From positions 1 to 5,469 of the forward strand of contig CAIVXW010000501.1 in the NCBI GenBank assembly GCA_903910005.1: a DNA stretch of 5,469 nucleotides, given 5' to 3'. Under the pieces are notes generated by a model. It did no database searches and was not told the DNA's origin. It saw only the letters and a list, made by a program, of their open reading frames with translations. Below are positions 1 to 5,469 of the stretch, piece after piece. Within the stretch, counting starts at the first letter, position 1. Each line of letters begins with the position of its first letter. The DNA is from an uncultured Methylococcaceae bacterium. GTDB taxonomy: Bacteria > Pseudomonadota > Gammaproteobacteria > Methylococcales > Methylococcaceae. Both the position numbers and the translations under genes were made by a program.

Positions 1-1
1 C

Positions 2-328
2 ATTTTCATCATCCGCCGGGGCAAACTGTACACCCCGGATCTGACCTCTGCCCTGGAGGGCATCACCCGGGAAACCATCCTCACGATAGCCCGCGAACAG
101 GGACTGGAAGTCACCGAAAAGCGGATTACCCGTGACGAGGTTTATGTCGCCGATGAAGCCTTCTTCACGGGCACTGCGGCGGAAGTCACCCCGATCCGCG
201 AACTGGATGGGCGCATCATCGGCTGCGGCTCACGCGGCCCGATCACCGAGCGACTGCAATCGCTTTACTTTGATTATGTGGGTGGACGCCGGGATGACCA
301 CACCGACTGGCTGAGTTACGTCCGCTAA
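2..328 (+). CDS. ilvE: Branched-chain amino acid aminotransferase, C-terminal 108 residues (5' end outside window)
   Basis: This is the tail of a class IV, fold-type IV PLP-dependent aminotransferase. The enzyme transfers the amino group between glutamate and the 2-keto acids of leucine, isoleucine and valine, the last step of their synthesis, in the cytoplasm. The frame is open from the window edge to a TAA at 326-328. Visible family motifs are the GITR segment (fragment residues 20-23), the acidic DEAFFTGTAAEVTPI block (51-65), whose GTAA part contacts the cofactor phosphate and substrate in this family, then DGR.IG (69-74) and the RGPIT..LQ..YF helix near the end (78-90). The full enzyme is about 305-310 residues, so roughly two thirds, including the PLP lysine, lies upstream. 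It is the only plus-strand gene and converges on the minus-strand genes. A D-amino acid or aminodeoxychorismate lyase relative is less likely because the tail matches IlvE so closely. Confidence 0.93.
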   Translation: MFIIRRGKLYTPDLTSALEGITRETILTIAREQGLEVTEKRITRDEVYVADEAFFTGTAAEVTPIRELDGRIIGCGSRGPITERLQSLYFDYVGGRRDDHTDWLSYVR

Positions 329-386
329 CGGGTACAATCAGCTACCCGCATCAAACACGCTCCCCTGCCCTGCTCCCATCATACTC

Positions 387-413
387 GGTTGCCTGAAATT
401 GATGGGGGCAACC
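387..413. repeat. Short inverted repeat in the ilvE 3' intergenic region
   Basis: GGTTGCC at 387-393 is perfectly complementary to GGCAACC at 407-413, with a 13-base loop. A competing smaller hairpin is GGGGG (404-408) with CCCCC (412-416). A further 6-bp stem, CGGGTA (329-334) with TACCCG (343-348), starts at the base after the ilvE stop. None is followed by a T tract on either strand, so I do not call an intrinsic terminator. Any of them could cap or stabilise the 3' end of the ilvE transcript. Apart from these hairpins I see nothing else in 329-437. Confidence 0.35.
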
Positions 414-437
414 CCCGATCCGCCCGGCGGCCCTCAT

Positions 438-546
438 CTATCCGGGCATTGGAAGGCACACAGGCACCGGCTCCCACTCAATACCATCACTCACTGTCCG
501 TGGCTGCACGCTCAAAGTGAATACCACGACCAACCACCAACCCACG
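438..546 (-). pseudogene. Decayed 3' end of a DUF1703-type (AAA-ATPase-like / PD-(D/E)XK) gene
   Basis: Read on the minus strand, this stretch matches the last part of the intact DUF1703 protein encoded at 3743-5293 if one frameshift is allowed. In one frame, 543-514 reads GLVVGRGIHF, against GLPVHCIGILF in the intact protein. After a one-base shift the next frame (about 514-471) reads SVQPRTV, then three extra residues, then IEWE, against SEQARNVIEWE. The DNA also agrees locally: 471-482 matches the segment encoding IEWE at 11 of 12 bases. The second frame continues to a TAG at 438-440, which gives a plausible family-like C-terminal tail. Upstream of about 546 the similarity fades before the stop of the next gene at 590. 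What is seen is a short aligned segment; that it is a dead family member is inference. Chance similarity cannot be fully excluded by eye. Confidence 0.5.
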
Positions 547-589
547 CCTCCATTCCGTCCTCCCCACAGCCCGCTCATGCCCCGGCCCG

Positions 590-1498
590 TCATTCCTGCT
601 CCCGTTCCCGGATCAATCTGAACGCTTCGGAGTGTTCGGTCAACGCAGCATCCTGCGCCGGTACGGCCTGTATTCGGGGCAGGATACCTTCCATGATGGT
701 GGTTTCGCTGATCGGTTCCAGAAACGCAACCTTGAGTGCCGAAGCAAACACGAAGGCAAACACGTATTGCCAGAGTCCGACTGCAACCGGCAATGATTCC
801 GCCACCAGGCCGGTGGGATACAGCATCAGCCAATAAGCCGCCGCCCATCCGCTCCACTCGAACAGGGTCATGATGAGGCGGTTACGCCAGACCGCCTGAC
901 GCTGTTCGGCCAGGCAGGTCAGGACGACACGGGCACTGTGCCAGGCATTCTGGCTGTCGGTGTAAAAATGCCAGGCCAGAACAGTCTGGTGATGGGCCGC
1001 AAACAGGCGGCCTGCCAGCAGGTTGATCGCTTTTTGCAGCCCGGGATGGGTCACGCTCAGCGGAGGATACAGGTTGACTGTCTCCATCAGGCAACGCTTG
1101 ACGGCCTGATCCAGCCGGTTGAGTTCAGCCGCAGACGGAAAACAGGCCGATACCCGCCGACCGGCGTGGCCAATCTGGGCCTTGCCGACCGGAACCGCGT
1201 GCTGGCGGACGTGATCGGCCAATAAAGCCAGGTGGCTGGCCGTCAGCACTCTGAACCAGACGGCCCGAAAATGATAGGCCGCGTAGCCGCAGGCCAGAAA
1301 GCCCAGACTGGCCCCCACGCCGACCAGGGCCGAGGAATTTTTTGCCAATGCGCTGAAGGCAATGATAGTCCCGGCTCCGATCAGGGTTGCCAGCAGGAAG
1401 GTCAGCCCCACTCCCAGACACAGCAATAGCCGGTACAGGATGAAAGGCATGGTTTTTTCGAGGGTGCGGGTCGCTGCCAGTATGTCGAGTCTGAACAT
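590..1498 (-). CDS. Uncharacterised membrane protein, 302 residues, coupled to ygiQ
   Basis: I do not recognise this family. The product has two adjacent hydrophobic segments near the N-terminus (about residues 19-51 and 56-76), a mostly soluble middle of about 130 residues rich in His, Arg and Gln (78-207), and one or two hydrophobic segments near the C-terminus (about 212-230 and 234-258). A charged tail ends in EREQE. The pattern suggests an inner-membrane protein with a cytoplasmic central domain, though topology is inferred. No catalytic motif stands out; an EPISETT-type acidic stretch lies at 261-267, just after the last segment. The ATG at 1496-1498 is preceded by a strong GAGGAG with 7-base spacing, which supports this start over the internal Met17. 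The gene begins 11 bases after the ygiQ stop, so the two are almost certainly co-transcribed and probably translationally coupled. The high GC and even codon use resemble ygiQ. Confidence 0.8.
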   Translation of the reverse strand: MFRLDILAATRTLEKTMPFILYRLLLCLGVGLTFLLATLIGAGTIIAFSALAKNSSALVGVGASLGFLACGYAAYHFRAVWFRVLTASHLALLADHVRQHAVPVGKAQIGHAGRRVSACFPSAAELNRLDQAVKRCLMETVNLYPPLSVTHPGLQKAINLLAGRLFAAHHQTVLAWHFYTDSQNAWHSARVVLTCLAEQRQAVWRNRLIMTLFEWSGWAAAYWLMLYPTGLVAESLPVAVGLWQYVFAFVFASALKVAFLEPISETTIMEGILPRIQAVPAQDAALTEHSEAFRLIREREQE

Positions 1499-1505
1499 GA
1501 TGAAT

Positions 1506-1511
1506 CTCCTC
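1506..1511 (-). promoter_or_regulatory. Ribosome binding site GAGGAG overlapping the ygiQ stop codon
   Basis: On the minus strand GAGGAG lies 7 bases before the ATG of the membrane-protein gene, and its first two bases fall inside the ygiQ TGA stop (1510-1512). Ribosomes ending ygiQ therefore terminate on the next gene's binding site, a layout typical of translational coupling. Confidence 0.8.
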
Positions 1512-3615
1512 AGGGTTGGTTTTTTGGATATTTTATGCGGTGGTGTGTCCTGAAAGGCCGGGTTCCGGAGACTTTGCGGGCCGCCTCCGGCTGAGTGCCC
1601 GTTCCCTGCGGTTGCCAGGCCGGTACCAGATGCTGCTTGCCATTGCCGATCAGGTCAGCCCGTCCCATGTTTTTGAGGGCTTCCCGCAACAATGGCCAGT
1701 TCTCCGGATCGTGATAGCGCAGAAAGGCTTTGTGCAGCCGCCGTTGCTTCATGCGCCGGGGAATATAAACCGTCTCACTGCTGCGACTCAAACGGTGCAA
1801 CGGGTTCTTGCCGGTGTGATACATGGTGGTGGCGGTGGCCATGGGCGATGGCAAAAATGCCTGAACCTGATCGGCCCTGAAACCATTGCGTTTGAGCCAG
1901 AGGGCCAGATTAAGCATGTCCTCATCGGTGGTGCCGGGATGCGCCGCGATAAAGTAGGGGATCAGGTATTGTTCCTTGCCAGCCTCACGCGAGTAACGGT
2001 CAAACAGGGCCTTGAAGCGGTCGTAAGTACCGATGCCGGGTTTGAGCATTTTCGACAACGGGCCGGATTCGGTGTGTTCCGGGGCAATTTTCAGATACCC
2101 GCCGACGTGGTGGGTCACCAGCTCCTTGACATACTCCGGCGAGGTCACCGCCAAATCGTAGCGCAAGCCTGATCCGATCAGGATTTTCTTGATGCCGGGC
2201 AGGTTGCGGGCGCGTCGGTACAGCCGGATCAGGGCCGAGTGATCGGTGTTGAGATTTTTGCAGATACCGGGGTAAACACAGGACGGCTTGCGACAGGCCG
2301 CCTCGGTTGCAGCGTCCTTGCAGGCCAGGCGATACATGTTGGCCGTGGGGCCGCCCAGGTCGGAAATCACCCCGGTAAAGGCGGGGGAGGTGTCGCGGAT
2401 GGTCTCAATTTCGCGGATGATCGAATCTTCCGAGCGATTCTGGATGATGCGGCCCTCATGCTCGGTGATGGAACAAAACGAGCAGCCGCCAAAGCAGCCG
2501 CGCATGATGGTGACCGAATGCTGAATCATCTCGAAAGCGGGAATTTTGCGGGTTCCGTAGGCGTGGTGCGGCAAGCGGGAAAAAGGCAGGCCGTACACCC
2601 CGTCCATCTCGGCGGTGGTCAGCGGAAACGGGGGCGGGTTAAGCCAGACCTCCTGGTCGCCATGTTTTTGTATCAGGGCGCGGGCATTGCCCGGATTGGT
2701 CTCCTGATGCAGGATGCGGGAGGCGTGGGCATACAACAGCGGATCGGCCTTGACCTCAGCGTAGGACGGCAGACGGATGACGCTCTGCCCCGGGTTGGTC
2801 AGGCGACGGTGCAGGCGCACGGGAACCGCGTCGGCGGTCGCCGTGGCACAGGCAGGCGATGCGTCGTCATAGGGATTGGGCGGCGGGTCAGCCGGGCCGG
2901 GGGTGTCGATCAGGGTTGATTCGATCAGGGTGAAGGTCGACGGTATGGTTTTGCGAAGGAAGGCGGTTCCCCGAATGTCAGTGAGCTGGCCCACCGTCTC
3001 ACCGGCAGCCAGACGGTGGGCGATTTCCACCACCTGCCGCTCGCCGTTGCCGTATACCAGCAAATCTGCCCGGGCGTCCAGCAGCACCGAGCGACGCACC
3101 TGATCGGCCCAATAGTCGTAGTGGGCAATGCGGCGGAGGCTGGCCTCTATGCCCCCCAGAATAATCGGAACCTCCCGGTAGGCTTCCCGGCAACGCTGGG
3201 CATACACGGTGACACACCGATCCGGCCGCCGGTTGGCGGCACCTTCGGGGGTGTAGGCATCGTTGGAACGGATTTTCCGGTCAGCGGTATAACGATTGAC
3301 CATGGAATCCATGTTGCCGCCGGTGACCCCGAAAAACAGGTTGGGACATCCCAGGGTCTTGAAATCATCGACAGCCGTCCAGTCGGGCTGGGCGATGAGA
3401 CCCACCCGGAACCCCTGCGCTTCCAGCAAACGGCCAATGATGGCCATGCCAAAACTGGGGTGATCGACATAGGCATCGCCGGTTACGATGATAACGTCAC
3501 AGGAATCCCACCCCAACGCCTGCATTTCGGCGAGGCTCATCGGCAGTTGAGGGGCGGTACCGAACCGTCTGGCCCAGTATTTTCGGTAAGAGAACAAGGA
3601 AGGAGGGGTATTCAT
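1510..3615 (-). CDS. ygiQ: YgiQ family radical SAM protein (UPF0313), 701 residues
   Basis: This is a radical S-adenosylmethionine protein whose substrate is not established. The iron-sulphur motif CFGGCSFC supplies Cys374, Cys378 and Cys381 (codons within 2473-2496), the CX3CX2C ligands of the 4Fe-4S cluster. The N-terminal UPF0313 domain (about 1-300) shows the family block WDSCDVIIVTGDAYVDHPSF (36-55), then NMDSMVNRYTADR (101-113) and GGIEASLRR (154-162). The radical SAM core follows (about 365-600), with SDLGGPTANMY (418-428), a second cysteine group C441/C446/C452, and GGYLKIAPEHTE (505-516). The DUF3362-type C-terminus contains KQRRLHKAFLRYHDP (623-637). Residues about 233-275 form a variable Pro/Ala-rich linker. 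Length is near the E. coli protein (about 740), with a shorter basic tail. The ATG at 3613-3615 fits the family N-terminus although its Shine-Dalgarno is weak. The gene has its own promoter upstream and leads into the membrane-protein gene. Confidence 0.96.
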   Translation of the reverse strand: MNTPPSLFSYRKYWARRFGTAPQLPMSLAEMQALGWDSCDVIIVTGDAYVDHPSFGMAIIGRLLEAQGFRVGLIAQPDWTAVDDFKTLGCPNLFFGVTGGNMDSMVNRYTADRKIRSNDAYTPEGAANRRPDRCVTVYAQRCREAYREVPIILGGIEASLRRIAHYDYWADQVRRSVLLDARADLLVYGNGERQVVEIAHRLAAGETVGQLTDIRGTAFLRKTIPSTFTLIESTLIDTPGPADPPPNPYDDASPACATATADAVPVRLHRRLTNPGQSVIRLPSYAEVKADPLLYAHASRILHQETNPGNARALIQKHGDQEVWLNPPPFPLTTAEMDGVYGLPFSRLPHHAYGTRKIPAFEMIQHSVTIMRGCFGGCSFCSITEHEGRIIQNRSEDSIIREIETIRDTSPAFTGVISDLGGPTANMYRLACKDAATEAACRKPSCVYPGICKNLNTDHSALIRLYRRARNLPGIKKILIGSGLRYDLAVTSPEYVKELVTHHVGGYLKIAPEHTESGPLSKMLKPGIGTYDRFKALFDRYSREAGKEQYLIPYFIAAHPGTTDEDMLNLALWLKRNGFRADQVQAFLPSPMATATTMYHTGKNPLHRLSRSSETVYIPRRMKQRRLHKAFLRYHDPENWPLLREALKNMGRADLIGNGKQHLVPAWQPQGTGTQPEAARKVSGTRPFRTHHRIKYPKNQP

Positions 3616-3668
3616 GGTCGCCAGGATTGCTCAAAATCGAGGAAAATTTGCAGGTTAAAAACGTTTAC

Positions 3669-3698
3669 ATTATAGACCAATCCATTACTTGAGGTCAG
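3669..3698 (-). promoter_or_regulatory. Sigma-70-like promoter for ygiQ
   Basis: On the minus strand a perfect TATAAT -10 box lies at 3674-3669, with CTGACC (4 of 6 matches to TTGACA) at 3698-3693 and an 18-base spacer. Transcription would start near 3662, giving a leader of about 47 bases before the ygiQ ATG. The surrounding 127 bases are AT-rich compared with the genes. An 8-base palindrome AAACGTTT (3659-3666) lies over the predicted start point and could be an operator, though this is inference from position only. No convincing terminator for the upstream gene is seen in 3699-3742, so readthrough from it is also possible. Confidence 0.65.
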
Positions 3699-3742
3699 GG
3701 CGATGCAGACCGGTTTTTTTAGCCAAAAATCCCGCTTATATT

Positions 3743-5293
3743 TTATGGAAGAATGGATAGATGCTCCCACTCTATGACATTGCGGGCCTGTTCGCTGAAC
3801 AGAATGCCAATACAATGCACCGGCAGGCCTTCGGCAGCAAATTTTTCCCTATACCCCCGTTCCAGGATTTGCTGTAAAGGCGAAACCCCGGGAAAACGCT
3901 CGGCCAGTTTGAATTCAAATAAATAGATTTGATCCTCAAACCGCAGGCTCAGGTCAATCCGGCCCTGATGGGTGACATCTTCGGGTTGTAAATCCAGCCC
4001 GAGTGCCGCCAGGTGGCTGTAAAATACGCTGGCATAATAGCCTTCAAACCGGGCCATGTCGTTTTGTGTATACCAGTTATACGGAATACTGGCGAACAGT
4101 GATTTGAAATGATACTCCAGGCCGGTCAGATTGGCTTCCCTCAGCAGTTTCGGCAAGCGCAGGGTATGCTGAACCGCATCGCTCTGGTTGATACCGTACG
4201 CCCATAGCAGATGGCTGTTGAGGCACCATTCGACTTCGCGGTTTGGATAATTGAGGGTATAGGCCCGGTGGCCCGGCAGTATTTCTTCAACCTGCTGGAT
4301 GGTCAAATACCCGGTCTGCCAGAGTAGTGCCTCACAACTGATGTCGTCCACGTCAAAGCAGGACAGCAATTCCATTGAGGTAACCAGATGCGACAGGGTG
4401 GGGGTATAAAACTGCCGCCGGGCCAGAAGCTCAATCAAAAAGGTCGGGGTGCCGGTTTCAAACCAGTAGGGGTTAAACTGGCGTGTGTCAAACAGCAGCA
4501 GTACATCGAAGGGATTGTAGACCGCTTCTCCCGTCCAGTTATAGCCGTTATACCAGCGACGGACAGTGGCACGATCCAGCCCGTCCAGTTCTTCAGCAAA
4601 GACTGTATCAAGGTCTTGCTCAGTATAGCCACACAGCGCGGAGTAGCGTGGATCAATCGTAATATCTTTCAGATTATTAAGCCCGGAAAAAAGGCTCACC
4701 TTGCTGAATTTTGATACCCCGGTCAGAAACACAAACCTTAGATGGGCATCGCTGCCCTTGAGTACGGAATAAACATCGCGTAACTGATCCCGCATCGCCC
4801 GGGCCCGTTCCGGTTCAGCCAGATTATCCAGGATGGGCTTATCGTATTCATCCACCAATACCACCACCCGCTGGCCGTAGCGGGCGTGGGCGGCAGTAAT
4901 CAGTTTACGCAGGTATTCTGCCGGTAAGTCGTCTTCGGCCTCCACCGCCAGTTGCTGACGATTGACCAATAATTGTTGATTGAGATGTCTGCACAACTCA
5001 CCCGGGCTTTGCAGTTGCCGCAGACCCAGATTAAGCCGAATCACCGGATAGGTTATTGACCAGTCCCAGCGACTATGGCAATACAAACCCCGAAACAGCG
5101 GTTCGTTGCCTTCAAAAAATTCCGCCAGGGTATCCAGAAACAGCGACTTGCCGAAGCGTCTGGGGCGGGAGAGGAAATAATGTTTGCCCTCGGTGATTAA
5201 CCGCAGGGCAAAACCGGTTTTATCGACATAATAGTGATTTTCTTCGCGGATTTCACGGAAAGTTTGAATCCCGATGGGTAGTTTTTTACGCAT
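3743..5293 (-). CDS. AAA-ATPase-like / PD-(D/E)XK nuclease family protein (DUF1703 type), 516 residues
   Basis: The N-terminal part is an AAA-ATPase-like domain (PF09820 type). It has the family opening MRKKLPIGIQTFREI, the YVDKTG motif (22-27), the family's Walker A form SRPRRFGKS (42-50, lacking the usual first glycine), a Walker B VVVLVDEYDKP (143-153, Asp148/Glu149), the FVFLTGVSKFS strand (187-197) and the YNGYNW motif (248-253). The C-terminal part is a PD-(D/E)XK fold (PF08011 type) with GRID (Asp447), then FEFK (Glu460, Lys462), and the LQQI..RGY helix (473-481). All expected catalytic residues are present, so it looks intact. The biological role of this widespread, often multicopy family is unknown; nucleic-acid cleavage driven by ATP is inferred from the folds. 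I chose the ATG at 5291-5293 because it begins the family sequence and has AGGA 7 bases upstream. A longer frame reaching 5404 only reads the upstream paralogue out of frame. The gene follows a paralogue and overlaps it by 8 bp. Confidence 0.92.
   Translation of the reverse strand: MRKKLPIGIQTFREIREENHYYVDKTGFALRLITEGKHYFLSRPRRFGKSLFLDTLAEFFEGNEPLFRGLYCHSRWDWSITYPVIRLNLGLRQLQSPGELCRHLNQQLLVNRQQLAVEAEDDLPAEYLRKLITAAHARYGQRVVVLVDEYDKPILDNLAEPERARAMRDQLRDVYSVLKGSDAHLRFVFLTGVSKFSKVSLFSGLNNLKDITIDPRYSALCGYTEQDLDTVFAEELDGLDRATVRRWYNGYNWTGEAVYNPFDVLLLFDTRQFNPYWFETGTPTFLIELLARRQFYTPTLSHLVTSMELLSCFDVDDISCEALLWQTGYLTIQQVEEILPGHRAYTLNYPNREVEWCLNSHLLWAYGINQSDAVQHTLRLPKLLREANLTGLEYHFKSLFASIPYNWYTQNDMARFEGYYASVFYSHLAALGLDLQPEDVTHQGRIDLSLRFEDQIYLFEFKLAERFPGVSPLQQILERGYREKFAAEGLPVHCIGILFSEQARNVIEWEHLSILP
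3751..3905. repeat. Direct repeat, copy 1: 3' end of the intact DUF1703 gene
   Basis: These 155 bases recur at 5315-5469 in the same orientation, offset by 1564 bases. Only two positions differ (3758/5322 and 3773/5337), and 132 bases (3774-3905) are identical. Both differences are synonymous in the reading frames of the two genes. Similarity breaks down just past the last shared codons, so the repeat boundary nearly coincides with the end of the coding sequence. Confidence 0.97.
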
Positions 5294-5469
5294 CGGTAAA
5301 TCCTGTATACGGTGGAATGGACAGATGCTCCCACTCGATGACATTGCGGGCCTGTTCGCTGAACAGAATGCCAATACAATGCACCGGCAGGCCTTCGGCA
5401 GCAAATTTTTCCCTATACCCCCGTTCCAGGATTTGCTGTAAAGGCGAAACCCCGGGAAAACGCTCGGCC
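5286..5469 (-). CDS. Second DUF1703-type gene, C-terminal 60 residues only (rest outside window)
   Basis: This minus-strand frame runs from the window edge to a TAA at 5286-5288. Its first 51 visible residues are identical to residues 464-514 of the neighbouring intact protein (the end of the PD-(D/E)XK domain, after the catalytic Lys). The two then part: this copy ends in PPYTGFTDA, whereas the intact copy ends in LP. The fragment carries the LQQI..RGY helix and the terminal IEWEHLSI segment but none of the catalytic acidic residues, which would lie beyond the window. The TAA is inside ATGCGTAA, so its last codons overlap the start of the downstream copy by 8 bases. Whether this copy is full length cannot be judged here. 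It is open and nearly identical to an intact gene, so it is not obviously a pseudogene. Confidence 0.88.
   Translation of the reverse strand, partial: AERFPGVSPLQQILERGYREKFAAEGLPVHCIGILFSEQARNVIEWEHLSIPPYTGFTDA
5301..5304 (-). promoter_or_regulatory. Ribosome binding site AGGA for the intact DUF1703 gene
   Basis: On the minus strand AGGA lies 7 bases before the ATG at 5293 and supports the start codon chosen. It sits inside the final codons of the upstream paralogue, so initiation probably depends partly on ribosomes finishing that gene. Confidence 0.6.
5315..5469. repeat. Direct repeat, copy 2: 3' end of the upstream DUF1703 gene (continues past window)
   Basis: This is the partner of 3751-3905, with two mismatches in 155 bases. 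It is still identical at the last base of the window, so the true repeat is longer and probably covers much or all of a second gene. Confidence 0.97.

Noticed and set aside
399..836. Plus-strand 145-codon frame overlapping the end of the membrane-protein gene
   Set aside because: It is antisense to that gene over about half its length, has a low-complexity Pro/His/Ser composition and no ribosome site or motif.
438..857. Minus-strand 139-codon frame as a separate intact gene
   Set aside because: Its first two thirds are a shifted-frame shadow of the membrane-protein gene. Only its last part carries signal, which is better read as the end of a frameshifted DUF1703 remnant.
1516..3675. Three long plus-strand frames (1516-2172, 2239-2919, 3016-3675) of about 220 codons each, opposite ygiQ
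   Set aside because: All lie in the same frame, exactly in codon register opposite ygiQ, which is common in GC-rich genes. They show no recognisable motifs, while the minus strand encodes an unmistakable radical SAM protein.
3707..3742. Terminator after the DUF1703 gene, suggested by T and A runs
   Set aside because: No GC-rich stem sits next to the T run on the relevant strand; the possible pairings are only short A/T stems or a 4-bp GGTC/GACC stem.
5294..5404. N-terminal extension of the DUF1703 gene to an ATG at 5404
   Set aside because: These 37 codons are an out-of-frame reading of the upstream paralogue's C-terminus. The family sequence begins at 5293, which also has a ribosome site.
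3751..5469. Insertion sequence or transposon bounded by the 155-bp direct repeats
   Set aside because: The repeats are the coding 3' ends of two homologous genes, not terminal repeats around a transposase, and no transposase is present.

Overview
The window looks like a stretch of a proteobacterial chromosome, most likely gammaproteobacterial. The evidence is the enterobacterial and pseudomonad style of the IlvE C-terminus and a YgiQ protein collinear, as far as I can recall it, with the Escherichia coli protein. The genus cannot be fixed from the sequence alone.

Layout, left to right: (1) positions 2-328, plus strand, hold the last 108 codons of the branched-chain aminotransferase gene ilvE. 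(2) Positions 329-589 have no intact gene. They hold a small inverted repeat and, on the minus strand, what I read as a frameshifted remnant of the 3' end of a DUF1703-type gene. (3) Positions 590-1498, minus strand, encode a 302-residue membrane protein I do not recognise. (4) Positions 1510-3615, minus strand, encode YgiQ, a radical SAM protein of the UPF0313 family. (5) Positions 3616-3742 are AT-rich and carry a good sigma-70-like promoter pointing into ygiQ. (6) Positions 3743-5293, minus strand, encode a 516-residue AAA-ATPase-like / PD-(D/E)XK nuclease protein (DUF1703 type). (7) Positions 5286-5469, minus strand, encode the C-terminus of a second, nearly identical copy of that gene, cut by the window edge.

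Everything except ilvE is on the minus strand, so ilvE faces the rest tail to tail. Two transcription units are likely. One is the tandem DUF1703 pair, whose reading frames overlap by 8 bp. The other is ygiQ plus the membrane-protein gene, where the second gene's ribosome site overlaps the ygiQ stop codon. No clear terminator separates them.

The most notable content is the DUF1703 family: one intact gene, one near-identical tandem neighbour, and one probable decayed copy on the far side of the ygiQ pair, all in the same orientation. This suggests local expansion and decay of a repetitive gene family. I found no RNA gene, CRISPR array or recognisable insertion sequence. I would not call anything here a proven new system.
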